Below are positions 43,986-52,764 of a DNA stretch of 64,000 nucleotides, one piece after another (position 1 is the stretch's first letter; the number at the start of each line of letters is the position of its first letter). The stretch covers positions 806,001 to 870,000 of the forward strand of contig NZ_CP024902.1 in assembly GCF_003330765.1 (NCBI RefSeq). The letters run 5' to 3'. Under the pieces are notes generated by a model. It was not told where the DNA came from and did no database searches. It worked only from the letters and a program-made list of their open reading frames with translations. This DNA comes from Burkholderia pyrrocinia (lineage in GTDB: Bacteria > Pseudomonadota > Gammaproteobacteria > Burkholderiales > Burkholderiaceae). Both the position numbers and the translations under genes were made by a program.

Positions 43986-45050
43986 ATGCCAGACTTCACA
44001 GAAGCCGCACCGCGCACGCGCGCGGCTGCCCGTTCCATGGCGGCGCAGGCCGCGCTCGTGCTGGAGACGAACAACCTGCGCGGCGGTGCCGGCCTTGCGC
44101 AGGCCGTCGACAGCCTGAAGCGCGTCGTGTCGGCGCTATCGAAGCAGACCGTGCCGCCGGCGGCACTCGCGCAATGGATCATCACGCACGACGGCCTGCC
44201 TGTCGATGCGTGCGCGCAGATCGCCGCGCTGGCCGGCCGCCCGATCGACTTCGTCGAGATCGGCGCGAGCACCGGCTACTACGATGCGAAGAACGACGGA
44301 TTCGATCGCGTCGACGCGGCCCGCTGCGACATCGTCGTGTTTGGCGATGCCGATTGCCGGCCGGCCGACGACTGGCTCGAGCACCTGCTCGCGCCGTTCG
44401 CGCGCGACGCGGGCGATGCGCCCGTCGCGGTGGCGGGGCGGACCAGCTATGCGCCGAACGTGCTCGGCATCGCGCTGACGTCGATCGATTTCATGTATTT
44501 CCCGAGCCCGCTGCGCGACGGCGCGACGCGCAATTTCTACGCGAACAACGTCGCGTTCCGGCGCGATGTGTTCGCGCAATTCCGGTACGAACCGCTCGAC
44601 GGCGTCTATCGTGCGCATTGCCAGGTGATGGGGCTGAGGATGCAGGCCGCCGGCGTGGCGGTCGAGTTCGCGCCCGACGCGCACACCGAGCATCGGCTGC
44701 CGGACACGCATCGCGAATCGCTGAAGCTGCGCTGGATGCGCGGCGAGGACAGCGTCGGGCTGACGCCGTATCTCGTGAGCGCGTATCTGCCGCGCCAATG
44801 GCAGTGGCTCGGCCGAAGCGGCCCGCTCGGCCCGTTCTGCGTGATGGCGATGCGGCTCGGCTACAGCCTGCGCGCGCTCAATCGCCAACAACTGCCGCAG
44901 CTTGGCGCGATCCGCTATCTCGCCGCCGTCGGCGTCACGATCGCCGCGTCCGCCGTCGATACGCTCGGCGCGCTCGCGCGCGGTTTCGGGCTCGCGGGAC
45001 GCGCGTCGGCCCGGCGCGATCTCGAAGCGCTGTCCTATCACCGTCATTGA
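43986..45050 (+). CDS. GT2-family glycosyltransferase, first gene of an envelope glycolipid operon
   Basis: A GT-A fold transferase of about 354 residues. The nucleotide-sugar and metal site is visible in IVVFGDADCRPADDWLEHL, with the acceptor-side NFYANNVAFRR, and a QxxRW-type segment in LKLRWMRGEDSVGL. The C-terminal part has a hydrophobic segment (YLAAVGVTIAASAVDTLGAL) that may anchor it to the membrane. I use the ATG at 43986 because GGAG lies just upstream; in-frame ATGs at 43953 and 43971 are alternatives. It is separated by 66 bp from a secreted protein gene that leads into four coupled genes. Substrate unknown. Confidence 0.85.
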   Translation: MPDFTEAAPRTRAAARSMAAQAALVLETNNLRGGAGLAQAVDSLKRVVSALSKQTVPPAALAQWIITHDGLPVDACAQIAALAGRPIDFVEIGASTGYYDAKNDGFDRVDAARCDIVVFGDADCRPADDWLEHLLAPFARDAGDAPVAVAGRTSYAPNVLGIALTSIDFMYFPSPLRDGATRNFYANNVAFRRDVFAQFRYEPLDGVYRAHCQVMGLRMQAAGVAVEFAPDAHTEHRLPDTHRESLKLRWMRGEDSVGLTPYLVSAYLPRQWQWLGRSGPLGPFCVMAMRLGYSLRALNRQQLPQLGAIRYLAAVGVTIAASAVDTLGALARGFGLAGRASARRDLEALSYHRH

Positions 45051-45116
45051 AACGGCGCCGCGCATCGCGGCGCCGCCACGACACGCCGACACCCTGCATC
45101 CATCCCGACGACGACC

Positions 45117-46133
45117 ATGCCCTCATTCGCCACCCGTGTTGCCTGCCTCGCCCTGTTTGCCGCCGGCGCCGGCGCCCATGCCGCACCAGTCGATCACGCG
45201 GGGCGCGGGATCTACCACTTCGCGTCGCAAAGCGGCTGCCCGTTCGCGAACGCGGCCGTGACGGACTGCAATCGCGTCGCGCTCGATGCGCCCGACGTTC
45301 ACGCGAGCGTCGATACCGACGCGCGCGTGATTGTCTTTTCGAGCGATGTGACGCGCCGCACGAAGGACGTGCTCGGCGATGTGCTGCTGCAGGGCACGGG
45401 CGTCGACGGCGACGGCCGGCGCGTGCCGTTGAGCGTGCACGTGCTGTTGCGTCGCGACGGCGCGAAATGGGACCGTGACGTGTACGTCCATGCGCCCGTG
45501 CGCGGCAAGTTCACCGATGTCCGGATCGATCCTTACCGCGTGCGCGTGAAGGAGGGCGACGGCGAGCGCGACGTGCTCACGCCGGATGAAACGCTTGCGC
45601 TGTTCGCGCATCCGTCGCTTGCATCGCGGCTCGCGCGGCATCTCGTGAAGGTGAGCGCAACCGATCCGAAGCAGCCGTCCGCGGACGACATCACGATTGC
45701 GCTCGGCGTCGGCGGCCTGACGAAGTCGGTCGCGCGCGCGAGCTTCACGTCGAACGCGCCGCGCGATGCCGACGTCGATCGTGCGCTGGCGTCCGGCACG
45801 TGGTCGATTCGTTTCGACGCGCTGAGCAATCACATTCCGCTGTGGGTTGCGCAGCGCGAGCTGTTCCTGTTCGGCCTCGACGGCAGCCCGCTCTTGAAGG
45901 ACGTGCACGAGCGCGGCTTCCGGAAAGACGACCGGATCGAATTCGGCGCGCGCGACGGCAATGGCTATCTGCGTGTGAACGGCCACGAGGAGGCATTTGC
46001 GGGCGCGGCCGCATCCGCGCATGCGTTCATGCAGGAAAGCTTCGTCGGCCTGATCCTCGGCTGGCGTTGGGATCCGGCCGCTGCTGCGGCATCCGCGACG
46101 AAATCCGCGTCCGCACGGGGCCTGCCGGCATGA
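45117..46133 (+). CDS. Secreted protein of unknown function in the envelope operon
   Basis: A 338-residue protein with a clear Sec signal (MPSFATRVACLALFAAGAGAH, cleavage at AHA-A). I do not recognise a domain. The body has regular beta-rich segments (ARVIVFSSDV, PLSVHVLLRRDGAKW, DVYVHAPVRGKF, WSIRFDALSNHIPLW) and only two cysteines in the mature N-terminal part (SGCPFANAAVTDC), which could form a disulfide. It likely acts in the periplasm. Its stop overlaps the next start as ATGA, so it is functionally tied to the diiron protein and lipid genes after it. Confidence 0.7.
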   Translation: MPSFATRVACLALFAAGAGAHAAPVDHAGRGIYHFASQSGCPFANAAVTDCNRVALDAPDVHASVDTDARVIVFSSDVTRRTKDVLGDVLLQGTGVDGDGRRVPLSVHVLLRRDGAKWDRDVYVHAPVRGKFTDVRIDPYRVRVKEGDGERDVLTPDETLALFAHPSLASRLARHLVKVSATDPKQPSADDITIALGVGGLTKSVARASFTSNAPRDADVDRALASGTWSIRFDALSNHIPLWVAQRELFLFGLDGSPLLKDVHERGFRKDDRIEFGARDGNGYLRVNGHEEAFAGAAASAHAFMQESFVGLILGWRWDPAAAAASATKSASARGLPA

Positions 46134-46879
46134 CCGCGACCGGCGAACTGCCTGCGTCGCCGCAGCCGGCGCACGGCGAGCGCTTCGACTGTCTCGATGC
46201 ACCTGTGCTGCGCGGCGCGGCGCGGGCACGCGCGACTCTCGTCGATCGCATCAAGCGGGCGGCGATCCGGCAGCTTCATCGCAGCATGCATGGCGAGCGC
46301 TGGATGCTGCGCATGTACCTGATCGGCGAAGAAGCGACCGAGTGCGCGTTGCACGAGGACTGGGCCGGACAGCCGCCTGACTGGCTCGCGCCGCGGATCG
46401 AGCAGCATCTCGCGGACGAGCGCCGCCACGCGGCGGCGTTTGCCGATGCGCTGCGCATGCGCGGCGTGGCGCCGTCGACGAAGCCGCACGAGCCCGACTG
46501 GCTGAGCCGGCGCAAGATCATGCGATGGCGCCGGCTCGCGCAGCGCTATGCGCCGCATTTCGTGCAAGGCGTGCTCGTGCCGGCCTATGCGACAGGCCTG
46601 TGCGCGGAACAGATGGCGATGCGCGTGCTCGCGCGCCACTGCGCGACGATCGGCGACGCGCATCCGCTGTATCCGTTGCTTGCGCGCGTGCTCGCCGACG
46701 AGACACGGCACGTCCGGCTTTGCTCGGACACGCTGCGCCGTCTCGTTGCGCCGTCCGAGGCCGCACATCTCGCCGCGTTGCTGGACGAGATTCGCGCGAT
46801 CGAAGCCGGCTTCGGCGTGACGGGCGCGCTGGCGATGTACGTGGCCGGATGGCTTCAGTCGCTTCGTCTGCGCGCATGA
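46130..46879 (+). CDS. Ferritin-like diiron protein, possible lipid oxygenase
   Basis: A 249-residue helical protein with two glutamate/ExxH pairs: EEATECALHEDW with LADERRHAAAF, and EQMAMRVLARHC with LADETRHVRLC. This is the four-helix diiron carboxylate layout found in COQ7-like hydroxylases and other ferritin-like oxygenases. No signal peptide is present. In the operon it sits between a secreted protein and a glycosyltransferase and is followed by a membrane desaturase, so oxidation of a lipid or sugar is plausible. The exact reaction is unknown; it could also be a simple ferritin-like protein. It overlaps both neighbours by 4 bp. Confidence 0.75.
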   Translation: MTATGELPASPQPAHGERFDCLDAPVLRGAARARATLVDRIKRAAIRQLHRSMHGERWMLRMYLIGEEATECALHEDWAGQPPDWLAPRIEQHLADERRHAAAFADALRMRGVAPSTKPHEPDWLSRRKIMRWRRLAQRYAPHFVQGVLVPAYATGLCAEQMAMRVLARHCATIGDAHPLYPLLARVLADETRHVRLCSDTLRRLVAPSEAAHLAALLDEIRAIEAGFGVTGALAMYVAGWLQSLRLRA

Positions 46880-48033
46880 TGCAGCGGATCGTCTATCTCG
46901 CGACGGCCGACGCGCGCGGCCACCTGATGCGCGCACAACTGCTCGTGCATGGGTTGCGCACGGCCGGCGCGCAGGTCGACGTGCTGACGACGTCCGATGC
47001 GGGGCAGGCATTCCTGTCCGCGTTCGGCATCGAGGCGGCCGTGCTGTCCCGTCACTACGCGGTGCAGTTCGACGAACGGCAGAACATGTTGCGCGACGCG
47101 ACCGATCGCAATGTCGCGCACTACGTGTTCAGGCCGACGCGCATGCTGCGCGACATCGCGCGGCTGCGTGCGATCGTCCGCGATGCCGATCTCGTGATCA
47201 ACGACTCGTTTCATCCGGCGCTGCTGTTCATGGGCGTGATGCCGGGCTGGCGGCACCGCGTCGTTCACGTGTATGGCGGCAGCCTGCGCCGCGCGTTGAC
47301 CGCGAATTTCGATGCGCGGCTGCCGCGCCTACTGGCGCGTGCTTTCGCGCGGATCGTCGACTGGCAAATCGATTCGGCGCGGTGCTGCATCGAGCACGAT
47401 TTTGCGTACGACGGCGCCGATGATGCGCAGCGATCGCACCGGCATTGCCGGTTGCCGACGCCGGTGCCGGTCGTCGCCGAACTGCCGGCTTCGAAACCGG
47501 CTGTTGCGGCCGTTTATCTGAATCCGCACTTTCGCGATGTCGCGCTCGCCGATGCGTTGTCGGCCGGCATGCGCGACGCCGGGCTTGCCGCGCATCGCGT
47601 GGGCGAGGGCTATGCCGGGTACGACGGCTGGACCGGCGTCGATGCCGACTGGGCGACGCACGCCGCGCATGCGCCGTTGATCGTATCGGCGCCCGGAATG
47701 GCTGCGTTGTCGATCGCGCGCGTATATCGCCGCCCGATCCTGCTCGTGCTGACCGATCAGCCCGAGCAGGCGAGCAACGCCGCGCGCGCGGCGCGGCTGC
47801 AACTCGTGCACCGTGTCGTCACGTGGCGCGGCGATGCGGCCGCGTTCCGGCAGGAAGTCGGGCAGGCCGCAACCGACCTGATGCGCAACCCGGGTACGCC
47901 GGCGGGAACGATCGCCGGCCGCGAGCATGCGCGTGCGCGTGTGGATGCATGGACGTCGCGTATCCTCGCGCTGCGTCCGTATGCGCGGACGGCCGATGCG
48001 GATACCCGATGCGAGGCGCCGGCGCCGCGATGA
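46876..48033 (+). CDS. GT-B glycosyltransferase-like protein (MurG/UGT-like)
   Basis: A 385-residue protein with the opening MMQRIVYLATADARGHLMRA, the N-terminal Rossmann of MurG/GT28-like enzymes, then DADLVINDSFHPALLFMG and, in the C-terminal half, APLIVSAPGMAALSIARVYRRP, similar to the donor-site G-x-G/S stretch used to bind UDP. It probably glycosylates a lipid, as related enzymes do. Family assignment is by pattern only. It is coupled to the ferritin-like gene by ATGA and to the PAP2 gene by ATGA. Confidence 0.75.
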   Translation: MMQRIVYLATADARGHLMRAQLLVHGLRTAGAQVDVLTTSDAGQAFLSAFGIEAAVLSRHYAVQFDERQNMLRDATDRNVAHYVFRPTRMLRDIARLRAIVRDADLVINDSFHPALLFMGVMPGWRHRVVHVYGGSLRRALTANFDARLPRLLARAFARIVDWQIDSARCCIEHDFAYDGADDAQRSHRHCRLPTPVPVVAELPASKPAVAAVYLNPHFRDVALADALSAGMRDAGLAAHRVGEGYAGYDGWTGVDADWATHAAHAPLIVSAPGMAALSIARVYRRPILLVLTDQPEQASNAARAARLQLVHRVVTWRGDAAAFRQEVGQAATDLMRNPGTPAGTIAGREHARARVDAWTSRILALRPYARTADADTRCEAPAPR

Positions 48034-48647
48034 ACACGTTGTCGTTTCGTGACGATCGCCGGCCCGATATCCGGCAGATGCTGGCCGCGACGTTCGGCAT
48101 GGCCGCGGGTCTCGCGATCTTCTTTCTGCTGGAGCGCGGCGTCACGCCGCGCTACGTCTTCGCCACGGCGATCGATGCGCGGATTCCGTTCATCGCATGG
48201 TCGTGGTTCGTCTATGTCGCCTTCTTTCCGTTCGTGATTATGCTTGCCGCCTATGCACGGCCGCCCGCGTTCGTCGCGTTCAAGGCGGCCGTGCTGATCG
48301 CGTTCGTGCTCGGTGTCGCCGCTTTCCTGATGTTTCCGGAAGCCGTGCCGCGGCCCGACGTCGCGGAGATCGGCAATGCTTTCGTGCGGCATCGGCTCGC
48401 GCGCATGTGGCAGCTCGATCTCGCGGCCAACGGCTTTCCGAGCCTGCATGTCGCGGTGACATGTCTCGCCTGCCGGATGCTGGCGGACCGGCGCCGGATC
48501 GTGGCGACAGCGATCGGCCTGCTGATCTGTACGTCGACGCTGACGCTCAAGCAGCATACGGTCGCCGACGTGCTGGGCGGCGTGGCACTCGCGATGGTCA
48601 GTGCGCGGTGGGTCGAACGGCGTTCGCTGCGCAGGAGGCTCGCGTGA
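48030..48647 (+). CDS. PAP2-family membrane phosphatase/transferase
   Basis: A 205-residue integral membrane protein of the phosphatidic-acid-phosphatase 2 superfamily. It has about five helices, and the two conserved active-site blocks GFPSLHVAV (usually SGH/PSxH) and KQHTVADVLGGVALA. Such enzymes dephosphorylate or exchange head groups on lipids (phosphatidate, isoprenyl diphosphates, inositol phosphoceramide type). The PSLHV form is typical of the inositol-phosphoceramide/lipid-phosphate branch. It is inside the coupled lipid operon, which suggests action on a lipid intermediate made by its neighbours. Confidence 0.88.
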   Translation: MNTLSFRDDRRPDIRQMLAATFGMAAGLAIFFLLERGVTPRYVFATAIDARIPFIAWSWFVYVAFFPFVIMLAAYARPPAFVAFKAAVLIAFVLGVAAFLMFPEAVPRPDVAEIGNAFVRHRLARMWQLDLAANGFPSLHVAVTCLACRMLADRRRIVATAIGLLICTSTLTLKQHTVADVLGGVALAMVSARWVERRSLRRRLA

Positions 48648-49591
48648 CGGATGCCCGTGTTCATCATGCCGGGACGAGCGCCAAGCTCGCGCAGTTCGTG
48701 CCCGATCCCGCGCTGTTCCGTGTGAACGCATCGCGCGTCGGCGCGGCGCTGGCAGGTGACTGGCTGGTGATTGCCGTGGCGTTCGCGATTGCGATCGCGT
48801 TTGCGCATCCGCTCGTGTACGCGTTCGCCGCGATCATGATCGCGCGCAGCCAGCTTGCGCTCGCGGTCATGATGCATGAAGGCGCGCACGGGTTGCTGGC
48901 GCGGAACCGGCGCGTCAATGACGCGCTGGGCCAGCTGTTCGCGGCCGGCCCGCTGTGGTTGTCGCTGCGCACGTATCGTGCAGGCCATCTGAAGCACCAT
49001 CGCGCACCGATGCAGTCAGACGATCCCGTTGCGCTGCTGTTCGGCGTTCACGACTATCCGGTGACGCGCGGGCGGCTGATCGGCCGCCTGCTCGCGTACG
49101 CGTGCGGGATCGGTTACGTGACGAGTGTCGTGAAGCTCGCGCGCGGCCAGTTTGCGCATGCGTTGCCGAAGGTCGAAAAATCGCGTGCGTATGCCGCGTG
49201 GGAAGTCGCGTCGATGCTGGCCGGCAACGGCTCGCTGTTCGGCGCGCTCGCGCTGGCCGGACATCCTCTGCTGTACGTCGCGTTGTGGATCGTGCCGTCC
49301 GTCACGCTGTTGCCGCTCGCCGGGCAGGTGCGCGCGATCTTCGAGCACGCGGGGCTGCCGGCTTGCGTGGACCAGAGCCGCAACGCGCGCACGATCGTCC
49401 GGCGTTCGTGGCAGACGTTCCTGTTTGGCCCGCACGCGATTCATTTCCATATCGAACATCACCTGTTCACGCGGATGCCGTTCCATAGCCTGCCGATCGT
49501 GCACCGGCAACTCGCGCAGCGGCAGTTGCTGCCCGACGGCAATCTGTATGCGGGATACGGTGCAGTGTTGCGCGACGTGAGCGTGCGCTGA
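48644..49591 (+). CDS. Membrane fatty-acid desaturase/hydroxylase
   Basis: A 315-residue enzyme of the membrane diiron desaturase family with the three histidine boxes HEGAH, HLKHH and HIEHH in order, and about four hydrophobic helices (LAGDWLVIAVAFAIAIAFAH and others). It introduces a double bond or hydroxyl into an acyl chain at the membrane. It starts with GTG, preceded by a strong AGGAGG site inside the PAP2 gene, and overlaps that gene by 4 bp. It is the last gene of the six-gene operon. Together with PAP2 it supports lipid modification as the purpose of the operon. Confidence 0.9.
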   Translation: MTDARVHHAGTSAKLAQFVPDPALFRVNASRVGAALAGDWLVIAVAFAIAIAFAHPLVYAFAAIMIARSQLALAVMMHEGAHGLLARNRRVNDALGQLFAAGPLWLSLRTYRAGHLKHHRAPMQSDDPVALLFGVHDYPVTRGRLIGRLLAYACGIGYVTSVVKLARGQFAHALPKVEKSRAYAAWEVASMLAGNGSLFGALALAGHPLLYVALWIVPSVTLLPLAGQVRAIFEHAGLPACVDQSRNARTIVRRSWQTFLFGPHAIHFHIEHHLFTRMPFHSLPIVHRQLAQRQLLPDGNLYAGYGAVLRDVSVR

Positions 49592-49803
49592 CTTGCAGGC
49601 GGGGATTGCGCGGAGAGACGCTCTACCGTGACAGCGAGCTGCACGATGGTAGTGGTGCTGTCCTGCGGCAACTGCTCGAGTCTGAACGGAAACCGGGATG
49701 AGGCACGGTCACCTGGCGAGTCGGGAAGGACGCCCGATGCTTGCGTACTCAAGCGGGAACGGGAAGTCGAAATTTCGAGCCCGGCGCGGCACGAGGCAGA
49801 CGC
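49592..49803. other. Short spacer after the desaturase gene
   Basis: About 210 bp between the convergent envelope operon and tRNA-Lys. No gene and no plus-strand terminator with a T tract are seen here. Confidence 0.4.
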
Positions 49804-49828
49804 AAAAAAGCCTCCACGCGGGAGGCTT
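49804..49828 (-). terminator. Intrinsic terminator of tRNA-Lys
   Basis: An 8-bp perfect stem (AAGCCTCC/GGAGGCTT) with a 5-nt loop, followed on the minus strand by a run of six T residues. It lies about 25 bp after the tRNA 3' end, as expected for its transcription stop. Confidence 0.85.
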
Positions 49829-49853
49829 CAATTGCAACTATCGAAAAGATAGA

Positions 49854-49930
49854 TGGTAGGGTGGGAGGGACTCGAACCCTCGACTCTCTGATTAAAAGTC
49901 AGATACTCTAACCAACTGAGTTACCACCCC
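49854..49930 (-). tRNA. tRNA-Lys (anticodon TTT)
   Basis: A complete cloverleaf on the minus strand, with the CCA end encoded. The acceptor is GGGGTGG pairing with CCACCCT, the D-stem ACTC/GAGT, the anticodon loop CTTTTAA with anticodon TTT, and the T-arm GAGGG-TTCGAGT-CCCTC. It sits between the envelope operon and cpoB, with its own promoter and terminator. A tRNA at such a border is a possible integration site, but no integrase or att repeat is seen. Confidence 0.97.
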
Positions 49931-50015
49931 ACGTCCTCAAAACTGCTCGAGAACGAGAAAAACGGCTTCAGGCTGTAGCCGATGCGGACTGAACTAACGA
50001 CCCAAAGAGCAAAAG

Positions 50016-50044
50016 ATTATAGCGACGGATTATCAGCCCGTCAA
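50016..50044 (-). promoter_or_regulatory. Sigma70 promoter of tRNA-Lys
   Basis: On the minus strand TTGACG and TATAAT are separated by exactly 17 bp. The -10 is perfect and the -35 matches five of six bases. It lies about 85 bp before the tRNA 5' end and overlaps an inverted repeat that follows the cpoB stop. Confidence 0.85.
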
Positions 50045-50053
50045 TAATCCGTC
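50024..50053 (-). other. Inverted repeat overlapping the tRNA-Lys promoter and the cpoB 3' end
   Basis: Arms GACGGATTAT and ATAATCCGTC pair perfectly over 10 bp around a 10-nt loop, 7 bp after the cpoB stop. On the minus strand it is followed by a T-rich stretch within about 8 bp, so it may end tol-pal transcription, while its DNA also forms the spacer of the tRNA promoter. Confidence 0.6.
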
Positions 50054-50060
50054 ACGATAA

Positions 50061-50810
50061 TTATTTGATCGTTTCGAGCTTGCCCTGCGCCGTCTGCGCC
50101 GCGTTCGACCCGGCGTACTGCGAAACAACCTGCTCGAACGTCTTCTTCGCGGCCGCCTTCTGGCCTTGTTCGAGCTGGTTCGTCCCGATCGCCACGAGGG
50201 CATCGGCCGCGCGCGGGTGCTGCGGGAACTTGCTGACGATCCCTTGCCACGTCGCAGTCGAACCGCGGTAGTCGCGCAGCGCGTATTGCGCATTGCCGAG
50301 CCAGTACTGCGCGGTCGGCTGGTACGGGCTCTGCGGATACTTCGCGATGAAGCTGCGGAACGAAGCCGCCGCCGCCTTGAAGTTGCCGTTGCGGAACTGC
50401 TGCTGGGCCGCACTGAGCGCATCCGTTTCACCCGGCTGCACGGTGCCTTCGACGCCGTCGATCGTCGCCTGCTGCGGCTCGAACTTCTTGAGCCGCGTAT
50501 CGAGATCCTGGTAGTACTCCTTCTGCTGCCGCTCGAGCGTCGTCAGCCGGTTCGTCAGATCCTCGTTCTCGCCGCGCAGCGTCGCGACCTGCTGGTTCAA
50601 CTGGTCGAGACGGCTGGATTGATCGAGGATCGTACGCTGGGCGGCCGACAGCTGGCTTGCCAGGTTGTCGGTCTTGCTGCGCAGGTCGAGCACGGCGCGG
50701 CGCGCTTCGTTGTCGTCGAACACGCCGGCGTGCGCCGGCGCGGCCGACCACGCCGCGCCGGCGACGCAGAATGCTGCGGCAACGCGCAGCCAGGATACAC
50801 GATGCGTCAT
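50061..50810 (-). CDS. cpoB: CpoB / YbgF periplasmic TPR protein of the Tol-Pal system
   Basis: A 249-residue periplasmic protein that coordinates PBP1B activity and outer-membrane constriction during division. It has a Sec signal (MTHRVSWLRVAAAFCVAGAA, cleavage after AHA), an N-terminal coiled coil that trimerises (about residues 35-105, SQLSAAQRTILDQSSRLDQL), a Ser/Pro-poor linker and three TPR-type repeats (ALSAAQQQFRNGNFKAAAAS, AQYWLGNAQYALRDY, ADALVAIGTNQLEQG). It follows pal by 19 bp on the minus strand, the normal order tolQ-R-A-B-pal-cpoB. Confidence 0.96.
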   Translation of the reverse strand: MTHRVSWLRVAAAFCVAGAAWSAAPAHAGVFDDNEARRAVLDLRSKTDNLASQLSAAQRTILDQSSRLDQLNQQVATLRGENEDLTNRLTTLERQQKEYYQDLDTRLKKFEPQQATIDGVEGTVQPGETDALSAAQQQFRNGNFKAAAASFRSFIAKYPQSPYQPTAQYWLGNAQYALRDYRGSTATWQGIVSKFPQHPRAADALVAIGTNQLEQGQKAAAKKTFEQVVSQYAGSNAAQTAQGKLETIK

Positions 50811-50829
50811 ACGGCGATTCTTCCGTTAC

Positions 50830-51342
50830 TTACTGTTGATAGACGAGGTCGGCGCGACGGTTCTGCGCCCACGAAGCTTCGTCGTGACCCGCTGCCTGCG
50901 GCTTTTCCTTGCCGAGGCTCACGGCTTCCATTTGCGAATCGCCCACGCCGAGCAGTGCCATCGCGCGGCGAACGGCTTCCGCACGCTTCTGGCCCAGCGC
51001 GAGGTTGTACTCGCTCGTGCCGCGTTCGTCGGTGTTGCCCTGGATCAGCACGTGGCGCTGCGGGTGGCTCTTCAGGTACTGAGTGTGCTGCTGCATCAGC
51101 GGCTGGTACTCGTCCTTCACCGAATAGCTGTCGAAGTCGAAGTAGATGCTGCGCTTCGCGAGCGGGCTGTTCGGGTCGTTCAGCGGATCGACGTTCACTT
51201 GTGCGACGTTGTCGGCGCTCGGCTGCGTGCTCATCGCACCCGCGTTGTTCGCCTTGTCGTCGAGCTTCACGCCCGACTTGCACGCTGCGAGCGCGCTGAT
51301 CATCATCACGGCCAGGGCCAGACGAGCTTTATTAGACATCAT
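50830..51342 (-). CDS. pal: Peptidoglycan-associated outer-membrane lipoprotein Pal
   Basis: Pal ties the outer membrane to peptidoglycan and binds TolB and TolA during constriction. The ATG at 51342 has an AAGGAG site 7 bp upstream, giving 170 residues; the lipobox is ALAAC with Cys21 lipidated. The OmpA-like domain has SIYFDFDSYSVKDEY and the peptidoglycan-binding GNTDERGTSEYNLALGQKRA, ending SWAQNRRADLVYQQ, all standard. It follows tolB by 17 bp. Confidence 0.97.
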   Translation of the reverse strand: MMSNKARLALAVMMISALAACKSGVKLDDKANNAGAMSTQPSADNVAQVNVDPLNDPNSPLAKRSIYFDFDSYSVKDEYQPLMQQHTQYLKSHPQRHVLIQGNTDERGTSEYNLALGQKRAEAVRRAMALLGVGDSQMEAVSLGKEKPQAAGHDEASWAQNRRADLVYQQ

Positions 51343-51359
51343 GGTTACTCTCCTTGTGG

Positions 51360-52655
51360 TCATTGCATGAAGGGCCCCCACGACGGCTCACGAACGGAGC
51401 CGCCCTGGACGGACAGGATCTGTGGCGGCGCGCTGCCGTCGGAGGGCACTGCAGCCAGAACGTTGCGACCACCCGACTGGGTAGCGTACAGAAGGTACTG
51501 GCCGTTTGCCGCGAAGCTCGGCGATTCGTCGCGATTCGTATTCGTGATGGCGTTCGCCGCGCCGGATTGCAGATCCTGAACGTACAGCTTGAAGCCCCCA
51601 CCCGTGCGGGAGATGTAGGCGAGCAGCTTGCCGTCCGGGCTCACACGCGGGCTCGTGTTGTAGCTGCCGGTAAAGGTCACGCGCTGCGCGGAACCGGCGC
51701 TTTCGCCCTGTGCGGGCATCCGGTAGATCTGCGGCGCGCCGCCGCGATCGCTCGTGAAGTAGATCCAGCGGCCGTCCGGCGAGTAGTACGGCTCGGTGTC
51801 GATCGAGCTGCTCTGCGTGAGACGGCGCAGGCCGCCGCCGTTCGAGTTGACCGTATAGATTTGCGTGTTGCCCGTCAGCGACAGTGCGACGGCGAGCGTG
51901 TTGCTGTCCGGCGACCATGCCGGCGCGCTGTTGTTGCCCTTCTGGTCGGAGACCATGTAGCGTTTGCCGGTCGGCAGGTCATGGATGTAGACGATCGGCT
52001 TCTTGCGCTCGAACGACACGTACGCGACCTTCGTGCCGTTCGGCGACCAGGCCGGCGAGATGATCGGCTCGGTGCTCGACAGCGCGATGCGCGCATTCTG
52101 GCCGTCCGAATCCGAGATCTGCAACTGGTAGCGGTTACCGGTCTTGATCACGTACGACAGGCGCGTGGCGAACACGCCGCGCACGCCGAGCAGCTTCTGG
52201 TAGATGTAGTCGGCGATCTTGTGGCCGGCCGTGCGCAGCGTGGTGTCGGTGGCCGTCAGCGACAGGCCGCCGAGGCTTTGCTGCTTCACGGTGTCGTACA
52301 GGATGAAGTTGACCTTGTACTGGCCGTTCGCCTCGCGGTTCACGCTACCGGCGACGAACGCATTCGCGCCCTTGGCCTTCCATGCGCCGAGATCGACCGA
52401 TGCGGTCTCGGGCACGGGCGTGCTGCCCGCGTCGATATTGGTGAATTTGCCGCTGCGGGCGAGGTCGGCGCGGACGATCGACGTGACCTGCTGCGGCAGG
52501 CCTGCCTCGTTCGCGAAATTCGCGGTGGCGATGGGGAACTGGGTCGACCCGACACCGGTGATCAGCACGTTGACCTGGGCATTAGCGGCGCTGCCCGCCG
52601 TAATCAGACACGAGGCCACGAGTGCCCTGAAACCTAGCTTTGTCATCAAACTCAT
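51360..52655 (-). CDS. tolB: Tol-Pal translocation protein TolB
   Basis: A 431-residue periplasmic beta-propeller protein that binds Pal and receives the Tol energy signal. From ATG 52655 it has a Sec signal ([20 protein letters not shown], cleavage after ANA), the N-terminal TolB domain, then WD40-like PD40 repeats with the typical [52 protein letters not shown] and [16 protein letters not shown]. Length matches the family. It is separated from tolA by a 109-bp gap, which could hold an internal promoter. Confidence 0.97.
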   Translation of the reverse strand: MSLMTKLGFRALVASCLITAGSAANAQVNVLITGVGSTQFPIATANFANEAGLPQQVTSIVRADLARSGKFTNIDAGSTPVPETASVDLGAWKAKGANAFVAGSVNREANGQYKVNFILYDTVKQQSLGGLSLTATDTTLRTAGHKIADYIYQKLLGVRGVFATRLSYVIKTGNRYQLQISDSDGQNARIALSSTEPIISPAWSPNGTKVAYVSFERKKPIVYIHDLPTGKRYMVSDQKGNNSAPAWSPDSNTLAVALSLTGNTQIYTVNSNGGGLRRLTQSSSIDTEPYYSPDGRWIYFTSDRGGAPQIYRMPAQGESAGSAQRVTFTGSYNTSPRVSPDGKLLAYISRTGGGFKLYVQDLQSGAANAITNTNRDESPSFAANGQYLLYATQSGGRNVLAAVPSDGSAPPQILSVQGGSVREPSWGPFMQ

Positions 52656-52764
52656 GCTTCTTGCTTCCCGTATGACTAGAATCGCTGCGCAACCGCAGAG
52701 ACAGTAAAAATACCCGATTCGTTCCCGTCTGACAGCGACGCCCGGAGTGTAAGCGCATTTCTTT

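Noticed and set aside
49854..49930. tRNA-Lys as attachment site of an integrated island
   Set aside because: No integrase gene and no repeated tRNA 3' end are visible in the window; flanks are core genes.
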